DNA from: Streptomyces sp. cf386
GTDB taxonomy: Bacteria; Actinomycetota; Actinomycetes; Streptomycetales; Streptomycetaceae
DNA: 64,000 bases
NCBI RefSeq assembly: GCF_900103585.1
Contig: NZ_FNHV01000006.1
Coordinates: 372,001 to 436,000 of the forward strand
Reading direction: 5' to 3'
The notes below the pieces were generated by a model that saw nothing but the letters and a program-made list of their open reading frames with translations, was not told the origin of the DNA and searched no databases. How positions within the stretch are numbered: position 1 is the stretch's first letter; each line of letters starts with the position of its first letter. Positions 38,901 through 47,359 of the stretch are shown here, in pieces. The position numbers and the translations under genes are program-made.

Positions 38901-41900
38901 CAGGTCGGCGCGCACCGGGACCGTGTTGAGGAACAGGCCGAGGACCCGGTCGCCGTCCTTCTCCTCGGTCCGCCCGTTGTAGACCGCGCCGGTGACCACG
39001 TCGCCGGTGCCGCTCAGCAGGCTCATCACCCGCAGATGCGCGCCGAGCAGCACGGTGCGCAGCGGTACTCCGAGGTCACGGGCCAGCGCGTCCAGGCCCC
39101 GCTGGACGTCGGCGGCGACCGGGCGGTCGGAGGTCCTCATCCGGGCCGGGGCCGGACCGTCCGCGGCGGGGAGGGCTCGCGGCAGCCCGGCGAACTCCGC
39201 CCCGTCCAGCAGTTCGTTCCAGAAGCGGCGGCTCTCCGGGGAGTCGAGGGCCTCGCGCTCCATCCGGACATAGGAGGAGAACCGTGCCCGCGGCGCGGGC
39301 TCGGCGGCCGAACCGGGCTCGGCCAGCAGTCGGGCGTAGCCGGCCAGCAGCTCGGTGAAGAGCGAGCGCTCGCTCCAGCCGTCGAGGATCGCGTGGTGCT
39401 CGGTGATGAACAACTGCTGTGTGTCGTCGGCGAACCGCTGGACGTGGAATCGGATCAGCGGCCCGGCCCGCCAGTCGAGGGCCCGCGCGGACTCCTCGGC
39501 GAACCGGGCGTCCGCCGCGGCGGTGCGGGCGTCGGCGCCGAGCGGGCGCAGGTCCTCGAACGTCAACGGCAGGGGTACGGAGCGGTGCACGAGTTGCAGC
39601 GGCTCCTGGTAGCGGTGGAGGTCGAAGGAGGTGCGCAGGACCTCGTGCCGGGCCAGCAGTTCGGCTACGGCGCTCTGCCAGGCCTCGGCGGAGAACTCGG
39701 CCCTGATCCGGTAGGTCGCGACGTTGTGGTACTCGCCGGGGCCCTCGGACAGGTCGCTGTGGAAGATCATCCCGGATTGCAGCCGGGTCATCGGGTAGGC
39801 GTCCTCGGCCTCCTCCGGGAGGAGGGCGGCGTCGGCCGCCGACACCATCGCGAACGGCACGCTGAGCGGCGCGTCGGCCGGCTCGTCCCGGCCCGCCACC
39901 GCGGCGAGTTCCCGCACGGTCTGATGCTGCATCAGGTCGTTGAAGGAGATCGTCAGGCCGGCCTCCCGGGCGAGCCCGACCAGTTGGATGCTGCGGATCG
40001 AGTCCCCGCCGAGCGAGAAGTAGTTGTCGTCGATACCGACCTCGGCCAGGCCGAGCACCGTGGCCCACACCCCGGCCAGGGCGCGCTCGGCCCCGGTGCG
40101 CGGTGCGACGAAGGAACTTCCCGTCCCGGCCCGGCTCCTGCCGGGGGCGGGCAGGTTCTTCCGGTCCACCTTGCCGTTGGCGGTCAGGGGGAACTCGGGC
40201 AGCACCGTGAAGGTCGAGGGGATCATGTGGTCGGGCAGCAGTCGTGCCACGTGCGCGCGCAGCACGGCGGCGTCGAGGTCGGCGCCCCGGGCCGTGACGT
40301 AGGCCGCCAGCTCTGCGTGGTCCTGCTCGCCGGTCCGCAGCAGCACGATCGCCTCGTCCACCCGCTCGTGGCCGGTGAGCGCGGCCTCGATCTCGCCCAG
40401 CTCCACGCGGAACCCGCGCAGCTGGATCTGGGAGTCGATCCGCCCGCAGTACTCCAGGTCTCCGTCGGGCAGGACCCGCACCAGATCGCCGGTGCGGTAG
40501 AGCCGGTCCTGTCCCGAGCCGTACGGGTGGGGGACGAAGCGCTCGGCCGTCAGCTCGGGGCGGTTGAGATAGCCGACGGCCAGTCCCCGGCCGCCGACGT
40601 ACAGTTCGCCGGGCACGCCCTCCGGCACGGGCCGGCCCTGCCGGTCGAGGACGTACAGCTGGAGGTCCGGGATGGGGACTCCGATGACGCTGCCGCCGCC
40701 GGTCTCCATGTCCTTGGCCGTGATCGGACGGTAGGTGACATGCACGGTCGTCTCGGTGATGCCGTACATGTTGATCAGCTGCGGCGAGCTGTCGCCGTGC
40801 CGGTCGAACCAGGCGCGCAGGCCGGACGGTTCGAGCGCCTCGCCGCCGAAGATCACGTGGCGCAGCGACAGCGGGGCACCGCCGGCGTCCTCGGCGAGGT
40901 CGGCCCGGATGAACTGGTGGAAGGCCGAGGGCGTCTGGTTCAGCACGGTCACGCCCTGCTCCGCCACCAGCCGGCGAAAGGCCCGCGGGTCCCGGCTGAC
41001 CGCGTACGGCACCATCACCAGTCGACCGCCGTGGGCGAGCGCGCCCCACAGTTCCCAGACCGAGAAGTCGAAGGCGTACGAGTGGAACATCGCCCACACG
41101 TCCTGCTCGCCGAATCCGAACCACGGGTCGGTGGCGGTGAACAGCCGGGAGACGTTCCGGTGCGGGATGAGCACGCCCTTGGGGCGGCCGGTCGAGCCGG
41201 AGGTGTAGATCACGTACGCGAGGTCGTCCGGGCCCGCCCCGCTGTCCACCGGTCCGTCCTCAAGCCCGGCCCACTCGCTCTCCGGCGCGGTGAGGTCGAG
41301 CACCGTTCCGCCGAAGCCCGTCCACCAGTGGGGGACGTCGCCGCCGACCACGATCGTCTCCAGGCCGGTGTCCTCGACGATGTAGCGCAGCCGGTCCTGC
41401 GGGTACGCCGGGTCGAGCGGTACGTAGCAGCCGCCGGCCTTGGCGATGCCGAGGATCGCGATCACCAGCTCGGCCGACCGCTCCATGCTGAGGCCGACGA
41501 ACGTGCCGGGGCCCACGCCGAGCTTCCGCAGCCGGTGGGCCAGGCGGTTGGCCGAGCGGTCCAGCTCGGCGTAGCCGATCCGCCGTTCACCGTCCACCAA
41601 CGCGACGGCGTCCGGGGTGCGGGCGGCCCAGGACGCGAACCGCTCATGCACCGGCGGCAGTTCGACTGAGGCGGACGCGGAAGCCGAGGCGGACGGCGGC
41701 ACGAGCCTCTCGTAGGCCTCCTCGGGCAGCAGACGAAGGCGGGAGAGCGGAGCGTCGGGGTCCGCGGCGATGCTGCGCACCAGTCGGCCGAAGTTCTGGG
41801 CCATGGCGTCGACGGCGCTCGGGTCGAGCAGGTCGTCGCGGTACTCGAAGACGGCCTCCGGCCCGCCGGGTGCGTCGGCCACGTCCAGCAGCAGGTCGAA

Positions 41901-43070
41901 CTTGGCGGCGCCGAACTCGACCGGGAGCCACTCCGTGGTGATCCCCGGCAGCAGGAGCCCCTGGTCCCCGGTCTCGTTCATGCCGAACATGACCTGGAAG
42001 AGCGGCGACGTCCCGGCCTCGCGATCGGGGTTCTTCATCCGGACCAGCTCTTCGAACGGGATGTCCTGATGGTCCTGCGCCCCCAGCACGGTGTCCCTGA
42101 CCTGGGCCAGGAGTGCGCGGAATCCGGGGTCGCCGGTGAGGTCGGCGCGCAGCACGGTGGTGTTGATGAAGAGGCCGACGCTGCCGTCGAACTCACTGCG
42201 GCTGCGGCCCGCGATGGGCGTACCGACCAGGATGTCGTCGAGGCCGGTGTAGCGGTGGAGCAGCACCTGGAACGCGGCCAGCAGACCCATGAAGAAGGTG
42301 GCGTTGGACTCGGTGCACAGGGCGCGGAGCCGCTCGGCCGCGTCCTCGGGAAGCCGGAAGGCGTGGGAGCCGTCGCCCGGTCCGACGTCCGCGCCGCGCC
42401 GGCGGGTCATCGGCAGCCGCAGTACCGGGAGTTCGCCGGCCAGCTGCTGCCGCCAGTACTCCTTCTGCCGTTGGGCGGCGGGGCTCTCCAGCCACTCGTC
42501 CTGCCAGGAGGAGTAGTCGGCGTACTGGAACTCCGGCTCGGGCAGGGCGATCTCGCGCCCGTGCACGGCGGCGTCGTAGCAGGCGGAGAGTTCGCGGAGG
42601 AGGATCTCGCAGGACCAGCCGTCGGAGACGATGTGGTGCATGCCGAGCAGCAGGATCGTCTCGGACTGCGACTTGCGGTACACGCCGACCCGCAGCAGCG
42701 GGCCGCGTTCCAGGTCGAAGGGTCGGCAGGCCTCGGCGTCGATCCACTCGCGGGCGTTCGTCTCGGGCTCGGCGGAGCTGCGGGCGTCGATCTCGCGCCA
42801 CTCGAACTCGGCCTCCGGGCTGATCAGTTGGAGCAGTTCGCCGTCGCGGACGGTGAACCGGGTGCGCAGCGCCTCGTGCCGCTCGACCAGAGCGCGGGCA
42901 GCGGTGCGCAACGCCTCGCTCTCCAGGCTGCCGCGCAGCAGGAAGAACAGCGGCATGTGGTAGGTGGGCGCGTCCCCCAGCAACTGCTGCAGGAAGTACA
43001 TCCGCTGCTGTGCCCGGGAGGCGGGGAATTCGTAGAACCCCCCGCCGCTCTCCGGCAGTTCCTCGTTCAT
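35949..43070 (-). CDS. Two-module NRPS with thioesterase (C-A-T-C-A-T-TE), 'NRPS-B'
   Basis: A 2373-residue terminating synthetase. ATG 43070 (AGAGGA upstream) was chosen although the frame is open further. C1 has HHIVSDG near residue 145; A1 has YTSGSTGRPKG near 627; T1 has GGDS near 1020; C2 has HHAILDG near 1227; A2 has FTSGSTGTPKG near 1700; T2 has GGHS near 2082; TE has GWSFG near 2215. Pocket residues read by eye are DFWNIGMVHK for A1, the classical threonine code, and DVWHMSLVDK for A2, a serine code. C2 starts in the YPMTRLQSGMIFHS style and has no separate epimerase before it. A Ser-Ala dipeptide run (PPSASASASAS) links C1 to A1. The TE should release or cyclise the finished peptide. 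Confidence 0.93.
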   Translation of the reverse strand: MNEELPESGGGFYEFPASRAQQRMYFLQQLLGDAPTYHMPLFFLLRGSLESEALRTAARALVERHEALRTRFTVRDGELLQLISPEAEFEWREIDARSSAEPETNAREWIDAEACRPFDLERGPLLRVGVYRKSQSETILLLGMHHIVSDGWSCEILLRELSACYDAAVHGREIALPEPEFQYADYSSWQDEWLESPAAQRQKEYWRQQLAGELPVLRLPMTRRRGADVGPGDGSHAFRLPEDAAERLRALCTESNATFFMGLLAAFQVLLHRYTGLDDILVGTPIAGRSRSEFDGSVGLFINTTVLRADLTGDPGFRALLAQVRDTVLGAQDHQDIPFEELVRMKNPDREAGTSPLFQVMFGMNETGDQGLLLPGITTEWLPVEFGAAKFDLLLDVADAPGGPEAVFEYRDDLLDPSAVDAMAQNFGRLVRSIAADPDAPLSRLRLLPEEAYERLVPPSASASASASVELPPVHERFASWAARTPDAVALVDGERRIGYAELDRSANRLAHRLRKLGVGPGTFVGLSMERSAELVIAILGIAKAGGCYVPLDPAYPQDRLRYIVEDTGLETIVVGGDVPHWWTGFGGTVLDLTAPESEWAGLEDGPVDSGAGPDDLAYVIYTSGSTGRPKGVLIPHRNVSRLFTATDPWFGFGEQDVWAMFHSYAFDFSVWELWGALAHGGRLVMVPYAVSRDPRAFRRLVAEQGVTVLNQTPSAFHQFIRADLAEDAGGAPLSLRHVIFGGEALEPSGLRAWFDRHGDSSPQLINMYGITETTVHVTYRPITAKDMETGGGSVIGVPIPDLQLYVLDRQGRPVPEGVPGELYVGGRGLAVGYLNRPELTAERFVPHPYGSGQDRLYRTGDLVRVLPDGDLEYCGRIDSQIQLRGFRVELGEIEAALTGHERVDEAIVLLRTGEQDHAELAAYVTARGADLDAAVLRAHVARLLPDHMIPSTFTVLPEFPLTANGKVDRKNLPAPGRSRAGTGSSFVAPRTGAERALAGVWATVLGLAEVGIDDNYFSLGGDSIRSIQLVGLAREAGLTISFNDLMQHQTVRELAAVAGRDEPADAPLSVPFAMVSAADAALLPEEAEDAYPMTRLQSGMIFHSDLSEGPGEYHNVATYRIRAEFSAEAWQSAVAELLARHEVLRTSFDLHRYQEPLQLVHRSVPLPLTFEDLRPLGADARTAAADARFAEESARALDWRAGPLIRFHVQRFADDTQQLFITEHHAILDGWSERSLFTELLAGYARLLAEPGSAAEPAPRARFSSYVRMEREALDSPESRRFWNELLDGAEFAGLPRALPAADGPAPARMRTSDRPVAADVQRGLDALARDLGVPLRTVLLGAHLRVMSLLSGTGDVVTGAVYNGRTEEKDGDRVLGLFLNTVPVRADLTGGTWSDLVRETAALDLEIQRHRRYPLAEIMRQTGSPELFETFFNYTHFHVEQSLGEVSAVEILDQDGVADTNFPFGAEFFRDSVDGALGLGLRFDAARFDEAQIGRAHGYYAAVLRAMATSPQDRYETADLLSAAEHRTFDAWNRTETVYDRPHVLHALIEEQVRRTPEATAVRFEGRSLSYRELDERADRLAHLLTERGARRGDFVAVLLERSLELPVCLLAVLKAGAAYVPLDPEHPARRLCGILADSGIRLAISTEPWAERIATPGVSIVRPDEAEDPSYRCPEGAPAESAVGPDDRAYMIFTSGSTGTPKGVAISHRAIVNRLLWMQQEYGLRPGERVLQKTPYTFDVSVWEFFWPLLTGSVLVLAAPGGHRDSGYLARLIRQEEITTVHFVPSMLQAFVEDPATAACTGLRRVMCSGEALPYDLQQRFLRKFPAELHNLYGPTEAAVDVTYWKCVEDGRALVPIGRPIANTELYVLDRHGFRVPLGVTGELYLGGVGLAEGYHRQPEATERSFVRHTDHTGTTRRLYRTGDLVRYLPDGVLEYRGRTDSQVKLRGFRIELGEIESVLGGHPAVAECAVLLRDERLVAFLVPAAGAEVRPADLAAYVGSRLPSYMVPSAWATLAEMPLSPNGKLDRKRLPEQVRPEPDGERPAVAPRDAYEERLLALWAGVLGREAGIHDDFFQIGGHSLAALRLVSRINSVYDRDFGVSVVLENETVAKQAALVRGDVTPRARPGAAVQIRGGGGERPLFLVHPVGGGVLCYREPAAAFGPGLPVFGLPAPGLVPGEEPLRTVAELADSHLRALRAVQDSGPYRLGGWSFGGLVAYEMACRLVAEGEVVELLAMVDSAFPDSGGDSSAPAEPVDRALREEFAEDLLRSGGDTDGGLDGEELARHYEVFRTNLLAAETYRPPVYPGAVRFYQSRDGARLGAADGWAQRINGGLTVRDIETDHYRIVRSPQFQEIAKDMEETMQERHAR

Positions 43071-43111
43071 CAGGTCCTCTGGATGATGCCGATCGGTCAC
43101 GGAGCCGGCCG

Positions 43112-46100
43112 TCAGCCGAGCGTGTCGAGCAGGGCGCGCATGTGCTCCGGGCTCATCCGGCTGATCCGGGCCATGAGCGTGCTCTCGACCTCGGCCGCGA
43201 AGGAGCGGAGCACCGGCTGCGTGAACACGGTCTGGAGCGGGAGGTCGACGCCGAGCCCGTCGCGCAGCTGCACCACCACCCGGGTGGCGATCAGCGAGTG
43301 GCCTCCGAGATCGAAGAAGTTGTCGTCGGCCCCCACCGTCTCGACCTCCAGGACGTTGGCCCAGATCGCGGCGACGGCCTGCTCCACCGGGCCTTCCAGC
43401 GGGGCACGTTCGCGTTCCGCCGCTTCCTGGCCCTGGGCCGGGTCGGGGAGACGGTGGCGGTCGATCTTGCCGTTGGCATTGAGCGGCATCCGCTCCAGGA
43501 CCATCAGGAACGGCGGTCGCATGTGCTCGGGCAGCCACTCGGCGAGGTGCTGCCGCAGCTCACCGACGGTCGGGGCGTCGTCGGACCGGCGGGGCGTCAC
43601 ACAGCCGGTGAGCCGGTAGTGGCCGCCCGAAGTCCGCCGGGCGACCACGGCGGCGTCCTGCACCCGGCTGTGGTCACGCAGGACGGACTCGATCTCGCCG
43701 AGTTCCACCCGCATGCCGCGGATCTTGATCTGGTGGTCGTTGCGGCCCATGAACTTGATCGAGCCGTCGGCGCGCAGATAGCCCTGGTCGCCGGTGCGGT
43801 ACAGCCGCTCCCCCGGCACGAACGGGCTGGCCAGGAAGGCCTGCGCGGTCTTCACCGGGTCGTTCAGGTAGCCGCGCGCCAGTCCGAGGCCGCCGATGAA
43901 CAGATCACCGACCACGCCCGGCGGGACGGGGTTGAACGCCGGGTCGAGGACGTACACGGTGTTGTTGTCGAAGGGCACGCCGACGCTCACCGCGCCGGTG
44001 TCCTCGCCGTCCTCGGGCGTGCAGGTGCGGATCGTCGAGTCGATGGACACCTCGGTCGCGCCCCAGGTGTTGTGCAGCGCCCCGGGCATTACCTCGTGGA
44101 AGCGGCGCACGGCCGCCGGGGTGAGCGCCTCGCCGCTGGACACGGTGTTGCGCAGGGCGCCCAGGGCCGCCCGGTCCGCCTCGGTGACGGTGTCCATCAG
44201 CAGGGTGAGCATGCTGGGCACGGTCTGGAGCAGGACCGTCCGGTACTTGGTCGCGGCCGCGAGGATGGCCTCGGGGTCACGGTGCAGCCCCGGCTCCATC
44301 AGGGCGATCCGCCCTCCGTACATCAACGGCCAGAACAGCTCCAGCGCCGAGTCGTCGAAGGTCAGCGTCGTCTTGTGCAGCACCGTCTCGCCGGGGCGCA
44401 GGGCGTGCTGCTTCTGCATCCACACCATGCGGTTGACCCAGCCGGCGTGGGTGCTGGCCACGCCCTTGGGCGCGCCGGTGGACCCGGACGTGTAGTACAC
44501 CGAGACCAGGTTCGCCGGCCGGACGGCCACCGCGGGCTTGGTCCTGGGCAGTTCGGCGAAGGCCGCGGCGGTGTCGTCGACCACGACCAGGTGAGCCACC
44601 TCGGGTGCCCGGTCGGTCTGCCGGCCGAGGGTGAGACACACCCGGGAGCGGGCGTCGGTCATGATCTGGTCGAGGCGCTGCCGGGGCGTCTGCGGGTCGA
44701 GCGGAAGGTAGGCCGCGCCCGCCTTGAGTGTCGCCAGCAGGGCGACGATCAGCTCCGGTGAGCGGTCCAGGCACACGCCGACCACGTCGTCCGGACGGAC
44801 ACCGAGCCGCACCAGGTGGTGGGCGAGCCGGTTGGCGCGGGCGTCCAGTTCGGCGTAGTCCAGCTCGGTGTCGCCCATCACCAGGGCCGGGGCGTCCGGG
44901 GTGGCCCGCACCTGGTCCTCGACCAGTTCGTGCAGACAGCGGTCGGCGGGGAAGTCGGTGCCGGTGGCGTTCCAGGCGGCGAGCTGCGCCAGCTCCTCGG
45001 GGGTGCTCAGGCGGTACCGGGCGAGCTGCCGCCGCGGCGCCTGAAGCACCTGCTCCAGCAGGGTGCGGAAGTGCCCTGCGAAGCGCTCGACGGTGGAGCG
45101 GTCGTAGAGGTCGGTGCTGTACTCGAGGTCGCAGCCGAGCGATCCGTCGGCCGATCGCCGCACCGACAGCGACAGGTCGAAGCGGGCGGTCTCGCCGGTC
45201 ACCTCGACCGCCTCGGTCTCCAGGCCGGGCAGCCGCAGCGGCTCCACGGCCTCCCGATACGCGAAGAGCGTCTGGACCAGGGGCGAATGGCTGGAGACAC
45301 CCGCGAGGTTCAGCCGCTGCACGATCTGCTCGAACGGCACGTCCTGGTGGTCCAGGGCGCCCAGCCAGGTGCGCCCCAGCTCGGCCAGGTACCCCGCGAA
45401 GTCGTCCCGCTCCAGGTAACCGGAGCGCACCGGCAGGGTGTTGACGAAGACGCCGACCATCCGCTCGGTCTCCGGACGGCAGCGGCCCGCGACCTGGGTG
45501 CCCACCACCAGGTCGCGCTGTCCGGTGTGCTTGTGCAGCGCGAGCAGGTAGACCGCGAGCAGCCAGGTGCCGGGCAGACTTCCGTGCCGGCGGCTCGCCG
45601 CCGCCACCTCGGCGCCCAGTTCCGCGGGCAGGGCGAAGCGGACGTGGTCGCCACGGTACGTCTGTACCGCGGGCCGGAGCCGGTCCGGCCGCAGCGCCGA
45701 CAGCTCGGGGGCTCCGGCCAGGTTGGACGCCCAGTAGTCCAGCTGCCGTTCGCCCTCGCCCGCGGCGAGCCACGCACGCTGCCAGGCGGCGAAGTCGGCG
45801 TACTGGAGGTCGAGCGGCTCGCCCGGCGAGGGCTGTCCGGCGAGGGCCGCACGGTACGCCTCCCCGAGCTCCCGCAGCACGATCCCGGCGGACCAGCCGT
45901 CGGTGACGATGTGGTGGAGGTTCAGCACCAGCAGGGACTCACGGCTCCCGACGCGGAGCAGCAGCGTCCGCAAGAGCGGGGCCGCTCCCAGGTCGAAGGC
46001 GGTGGAGAGCTCGGCCCGAATCCGCTCCAGGGCCGCTTCCTCGGGCAGCTCGACCACCGCGAGTTGCGCGGTCGGTGTGGGCTCGACGCGCGACACCGGC

Positions 46101-46588
46101 CGGTCCCCGTCGAGTACGAAGGAGGTGCGCAGCACCTCGTGACGGTCGATCAGACGGTGGAGCGCGGTGCGCAGCGCCTCCGGGTCGACCTCGCCGCGCA
46201 GACGGAACACCATCGGCTCGTTGTGGACCGCGAGTTCACCGGTGAGCTGGTCCAGCAGCCAGAGCCGCTCCTGGGCGTGCGACGGCTCCCCGAGGCGTCC
46301 CGGAGCGGGCTCGATCACCGGGGCGTCGGCGTCCTCCAGGTCGAGCAGGTCGAGGTCCAGCCGATCGGCCAGGGCGGTCGGCGTGCGGTGCTCGAAAAGC
46401 ATGGCGAGCGGAATTTCCGCCGTGGACCTCGCCCGAATCCGGGAGATGACCCGGACCGCACGAACGGAGTCCCCGCCCAGGTCGAAGAAATCGGCGTCGG
46501 GAGCGACATGGGAAATGCCGAGAATCTCACCGAAGACTTTTGCCAGCCACTCCTCGGCTTGCGTTCTCGGAACGCTCCGAAAAGACAT
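43112..46588 (-). CDS. NRPS starting with a lone carrier domain (T-C-A-T), 'NRPS-A'
   Basis: A 1158-residue synthetase. GTG 46600 is possible, but ATG 46588 has GGGGGA 4 bases upstream. It opens with a carrier domain (DLGGDS, Ser near residue 38) that has no adenylation domain before it. C (HHIVTDG near 227), A (YTSGSTGAPKG near 704) and T (GGHS near 1096) follow. The first carrier must be charged in trans. Pocket residues of the A domain read DDLQVSTIDK, which I cannot assign. The C-terminus SRMSPEHMRALLDTLG looks like a donor docking helix. First gene of the main biosynthetic operon, 41 bases before NRPS-B. Confidence 0.92.
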   Translation of the reverse strand: MSFRSVPRTQAEEWLAKVFGEILGISHVAPDADFFDLGGDSVRAVRVISRIRARSTAEIPLAMLFEHRTPTALADRLDLDLLDLEDADAPVIEPAPGRLGEPSHAQERLWLLDQLTGELAVHNEPMVFRLRGEVDPEALRTALHRLIDRHEVLRTSFVLDGDRPVSRVEPTPTAQLAVVELPEEAALERIRAELSTAFDLGAAPLLRTLLLRVGSRESLLVLNLHHIVTDGWSAGIVLRELGEAYRAALAGQPSPGEPLDLQYADFAAWQRAWLAAGEGERQLDYWASNLAGAPELSALRPDRLRPAVQTYRGDHVRFALPAELGAEVAAASRRHGSLPGTWLLAVYLLALHKHTGQRDLVVGTQVAGRCRPETERMVGVFVNTLPVRSGYLERDDFAGYLAELGRTWLGALDHQDVPFEQIVQRLNLAGVSSHSPLVQTLFAYREAVEPLRLPGLETEAVEVTGETARFDLSLSVRRSADGSLGCDLEYSTDLYDRSTVERFAGHFRTLLEQVLQAPRRQLARYRLSTPEELAQLAAWNATGTDFPADRCLHELVEDQVRATPDAPALVMGDTELDYAELDARANRLAHHLVRLGVRPDDVVGVCLDRSPELIVALLATLKAGAAYLPLDPQTPRQRLDQIMTDARSRVCLTLGRQTDRAPEVAHLVVVDDTAAAFAELPRTKPAVAVRPANLVSVYYTSGSTGAPKGVASTHAGWVNRMVWMQKQHALRPGETVLHKTTLTFDDSALELFWPLMYGGRIALMEPGLHRDPEAILAAATKYRTVLLQTVPSMLTLLMDTVTEADRAALGALRNTVSSGEALTPAAVRRFHEVMPGALHNTWGATEVSIDSTIRTCTPEDGEDTGAVSVGVPFDNNTVYVLDPAFNPVPPGVVGDLFIGGLGLARGYLNDPVKTAQAFLASPFVPGERLYRTGDQGYLRADGSIKFMGRNDHQIKIRGMRVELGEIESVLRDHSRVQDAAVVARRTSGGHYRLTGCVTPRRSDDAPTVGELRQHLAEWLPEHMRPPFLMVLERMPLNANGKIDRHRLPDPAQGQEAAERERAPLEGPVEQAVAAIWANVLEVETVGADDNFFDLGGHSLIATRVVVQLRDGLGVDLPLQTVFTQPVLRSFAAEVESTLMARISRMSPEHMRALLDTLG

Positions 46589-46752
46589 GAAGTCCCCCAC
46601 ACCTCAAGATGATTGCAATTTACGAGCCTGTCAGCTCGGGCGGTCGAGTTCGAGCACAGAGGTAGTTCCTAAAGGTGCACGACAGGAAGCTGCACGGCCG
46701 ATACACCACCACAAAAGCCAATAAACCAGACATCCATGAAGGCTTTCGCTGT

Positions 46753-46758
46753 TAATCT
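46753..46758 (+). promoter_or_regulatory. Candidate -10 box (TAATCT) of a leaderless promoter
   Basis: TAATCT fits TANNNT and lies exactly 7 bases before ATG 46766. No Shine-Dalgarno sequence precedes that ATG, which together is the pattern of actinobacterial leaderless transcripts. No good -35 box was seen. Confidence 0.5.
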
Positions 46759-46765
46759 CCCGCCC

Positions 46766-47275
46766 ATGGAACCGCTGAATGAGAAAACGATCCGCGCATC
46801 CTTCATCAACTGCTCCAAGGGGGAGGCGAGTCGAATCAGCCTGCCGCGCGGACTGGCCGAACTCCCCTGGGAGCACCTTGATTTCCTCGGCTGGCGCGAT
46901 CCGGGTGCGCCGGACCGGGGATATCTGGTGGCCGAGCGGGAGAACGGGTACATCGGGCTCAGCATGCGCGTTCCGGTCGGCCTACGCCGAAGCCTGCTGC
47001 GGACGAGTATCTGTTCCGTCTGCCTGACCATGCACGGCGGCTCCGGGGTGTCCTTGTTCGCCGCCCGCCGGGCCGGCGTCGCGGGCCGGGAGGGCAACAC
47101 GGTCGGCCAGTATCTGTGCACCGATCTCGCCTGTTCGCTCTACCTCCGGGGCAAGAAACAACCGGTGATCGGCGGCCGGATCGAGGAGTCGCTCACCCTG
47201 GACGAGCTGGTCGTCCGCGCCCGGACGAATCTGGAGCAGTTCATCGACCAGATCCTCCACGGCTCCAAGAGCTGA
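46766..47275 (+). CDS. FBP/FusB-like treble-clef zinc-finger protein
   Basis: A 169-residue protein of the FBP family (EF-G-binding, FusB/FusC-like C-terminal zinc finger). Two Cys pairs, ICSVC near residue 90 and CTDLAC near residue 120, form the zinc site. The N-terminus MEPLNEKTIRASFINCSKGE is the usual family start; an upstream ATG at 46736 is possible but adds atypical residues. FusB-type proteins bind elongation factor G and free it from fusidic-acid-stalled ribosomes. It is the only plus-strand gene inside the cluster, divergent from NRPS-A, so a self-resistance role is possible; many streptomycetes also have such genes outside clusters. Confidence 0.8.
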   Translation: MEPLNEKTIRASFINCSKGEASRISLPRGLAELPWEHLDFLGWRDPGAPDRGYLVAERENGYIGLSMRVPVGLRRSLLRTSICSVCLTMHGGSGVSLFAARRAGVAGREGNTVGQYLCTDLACSLYLRGKKQPVIGGRIEESLTLDELVVRARTNLEQFIDQILHGSKS

Positions 47276-47291
47276 GCCGCACCGGGTGGCC

Positions 47292-47338
47292 GTGCGACAG
47301 GGGTGCCGAGGCCTTCCGCCACCGGACCCTTGTCGCAC
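47292..47338. terminator. Stem-loop between convergent zinc-finger and antiporter genes
   Basis: A 13-bp stem (47292-47304 with 47326-47338, core GTGCGACA, one G-U pair) encloses a 21-base loop. It lies 17 bases after the plus-strand stop and 22 bases beyond the end of the minus-strand antiporter. Confidence 0.65.
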
Positions 47339-47359
47339 CCGACCCGGTCCCGGCGTTCA

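Noticed and set aside
39000..40010. Epimerisation domain after the Thr carrier of NRPS-B, suggested by its GGDS motif
   Set aside because: Only one condensation-type domain lies between the carrier and the next adenylation domain, and it has a condensation HHxxxDG motif; a dual epimerase/condensation activity cannot be shown by eye.
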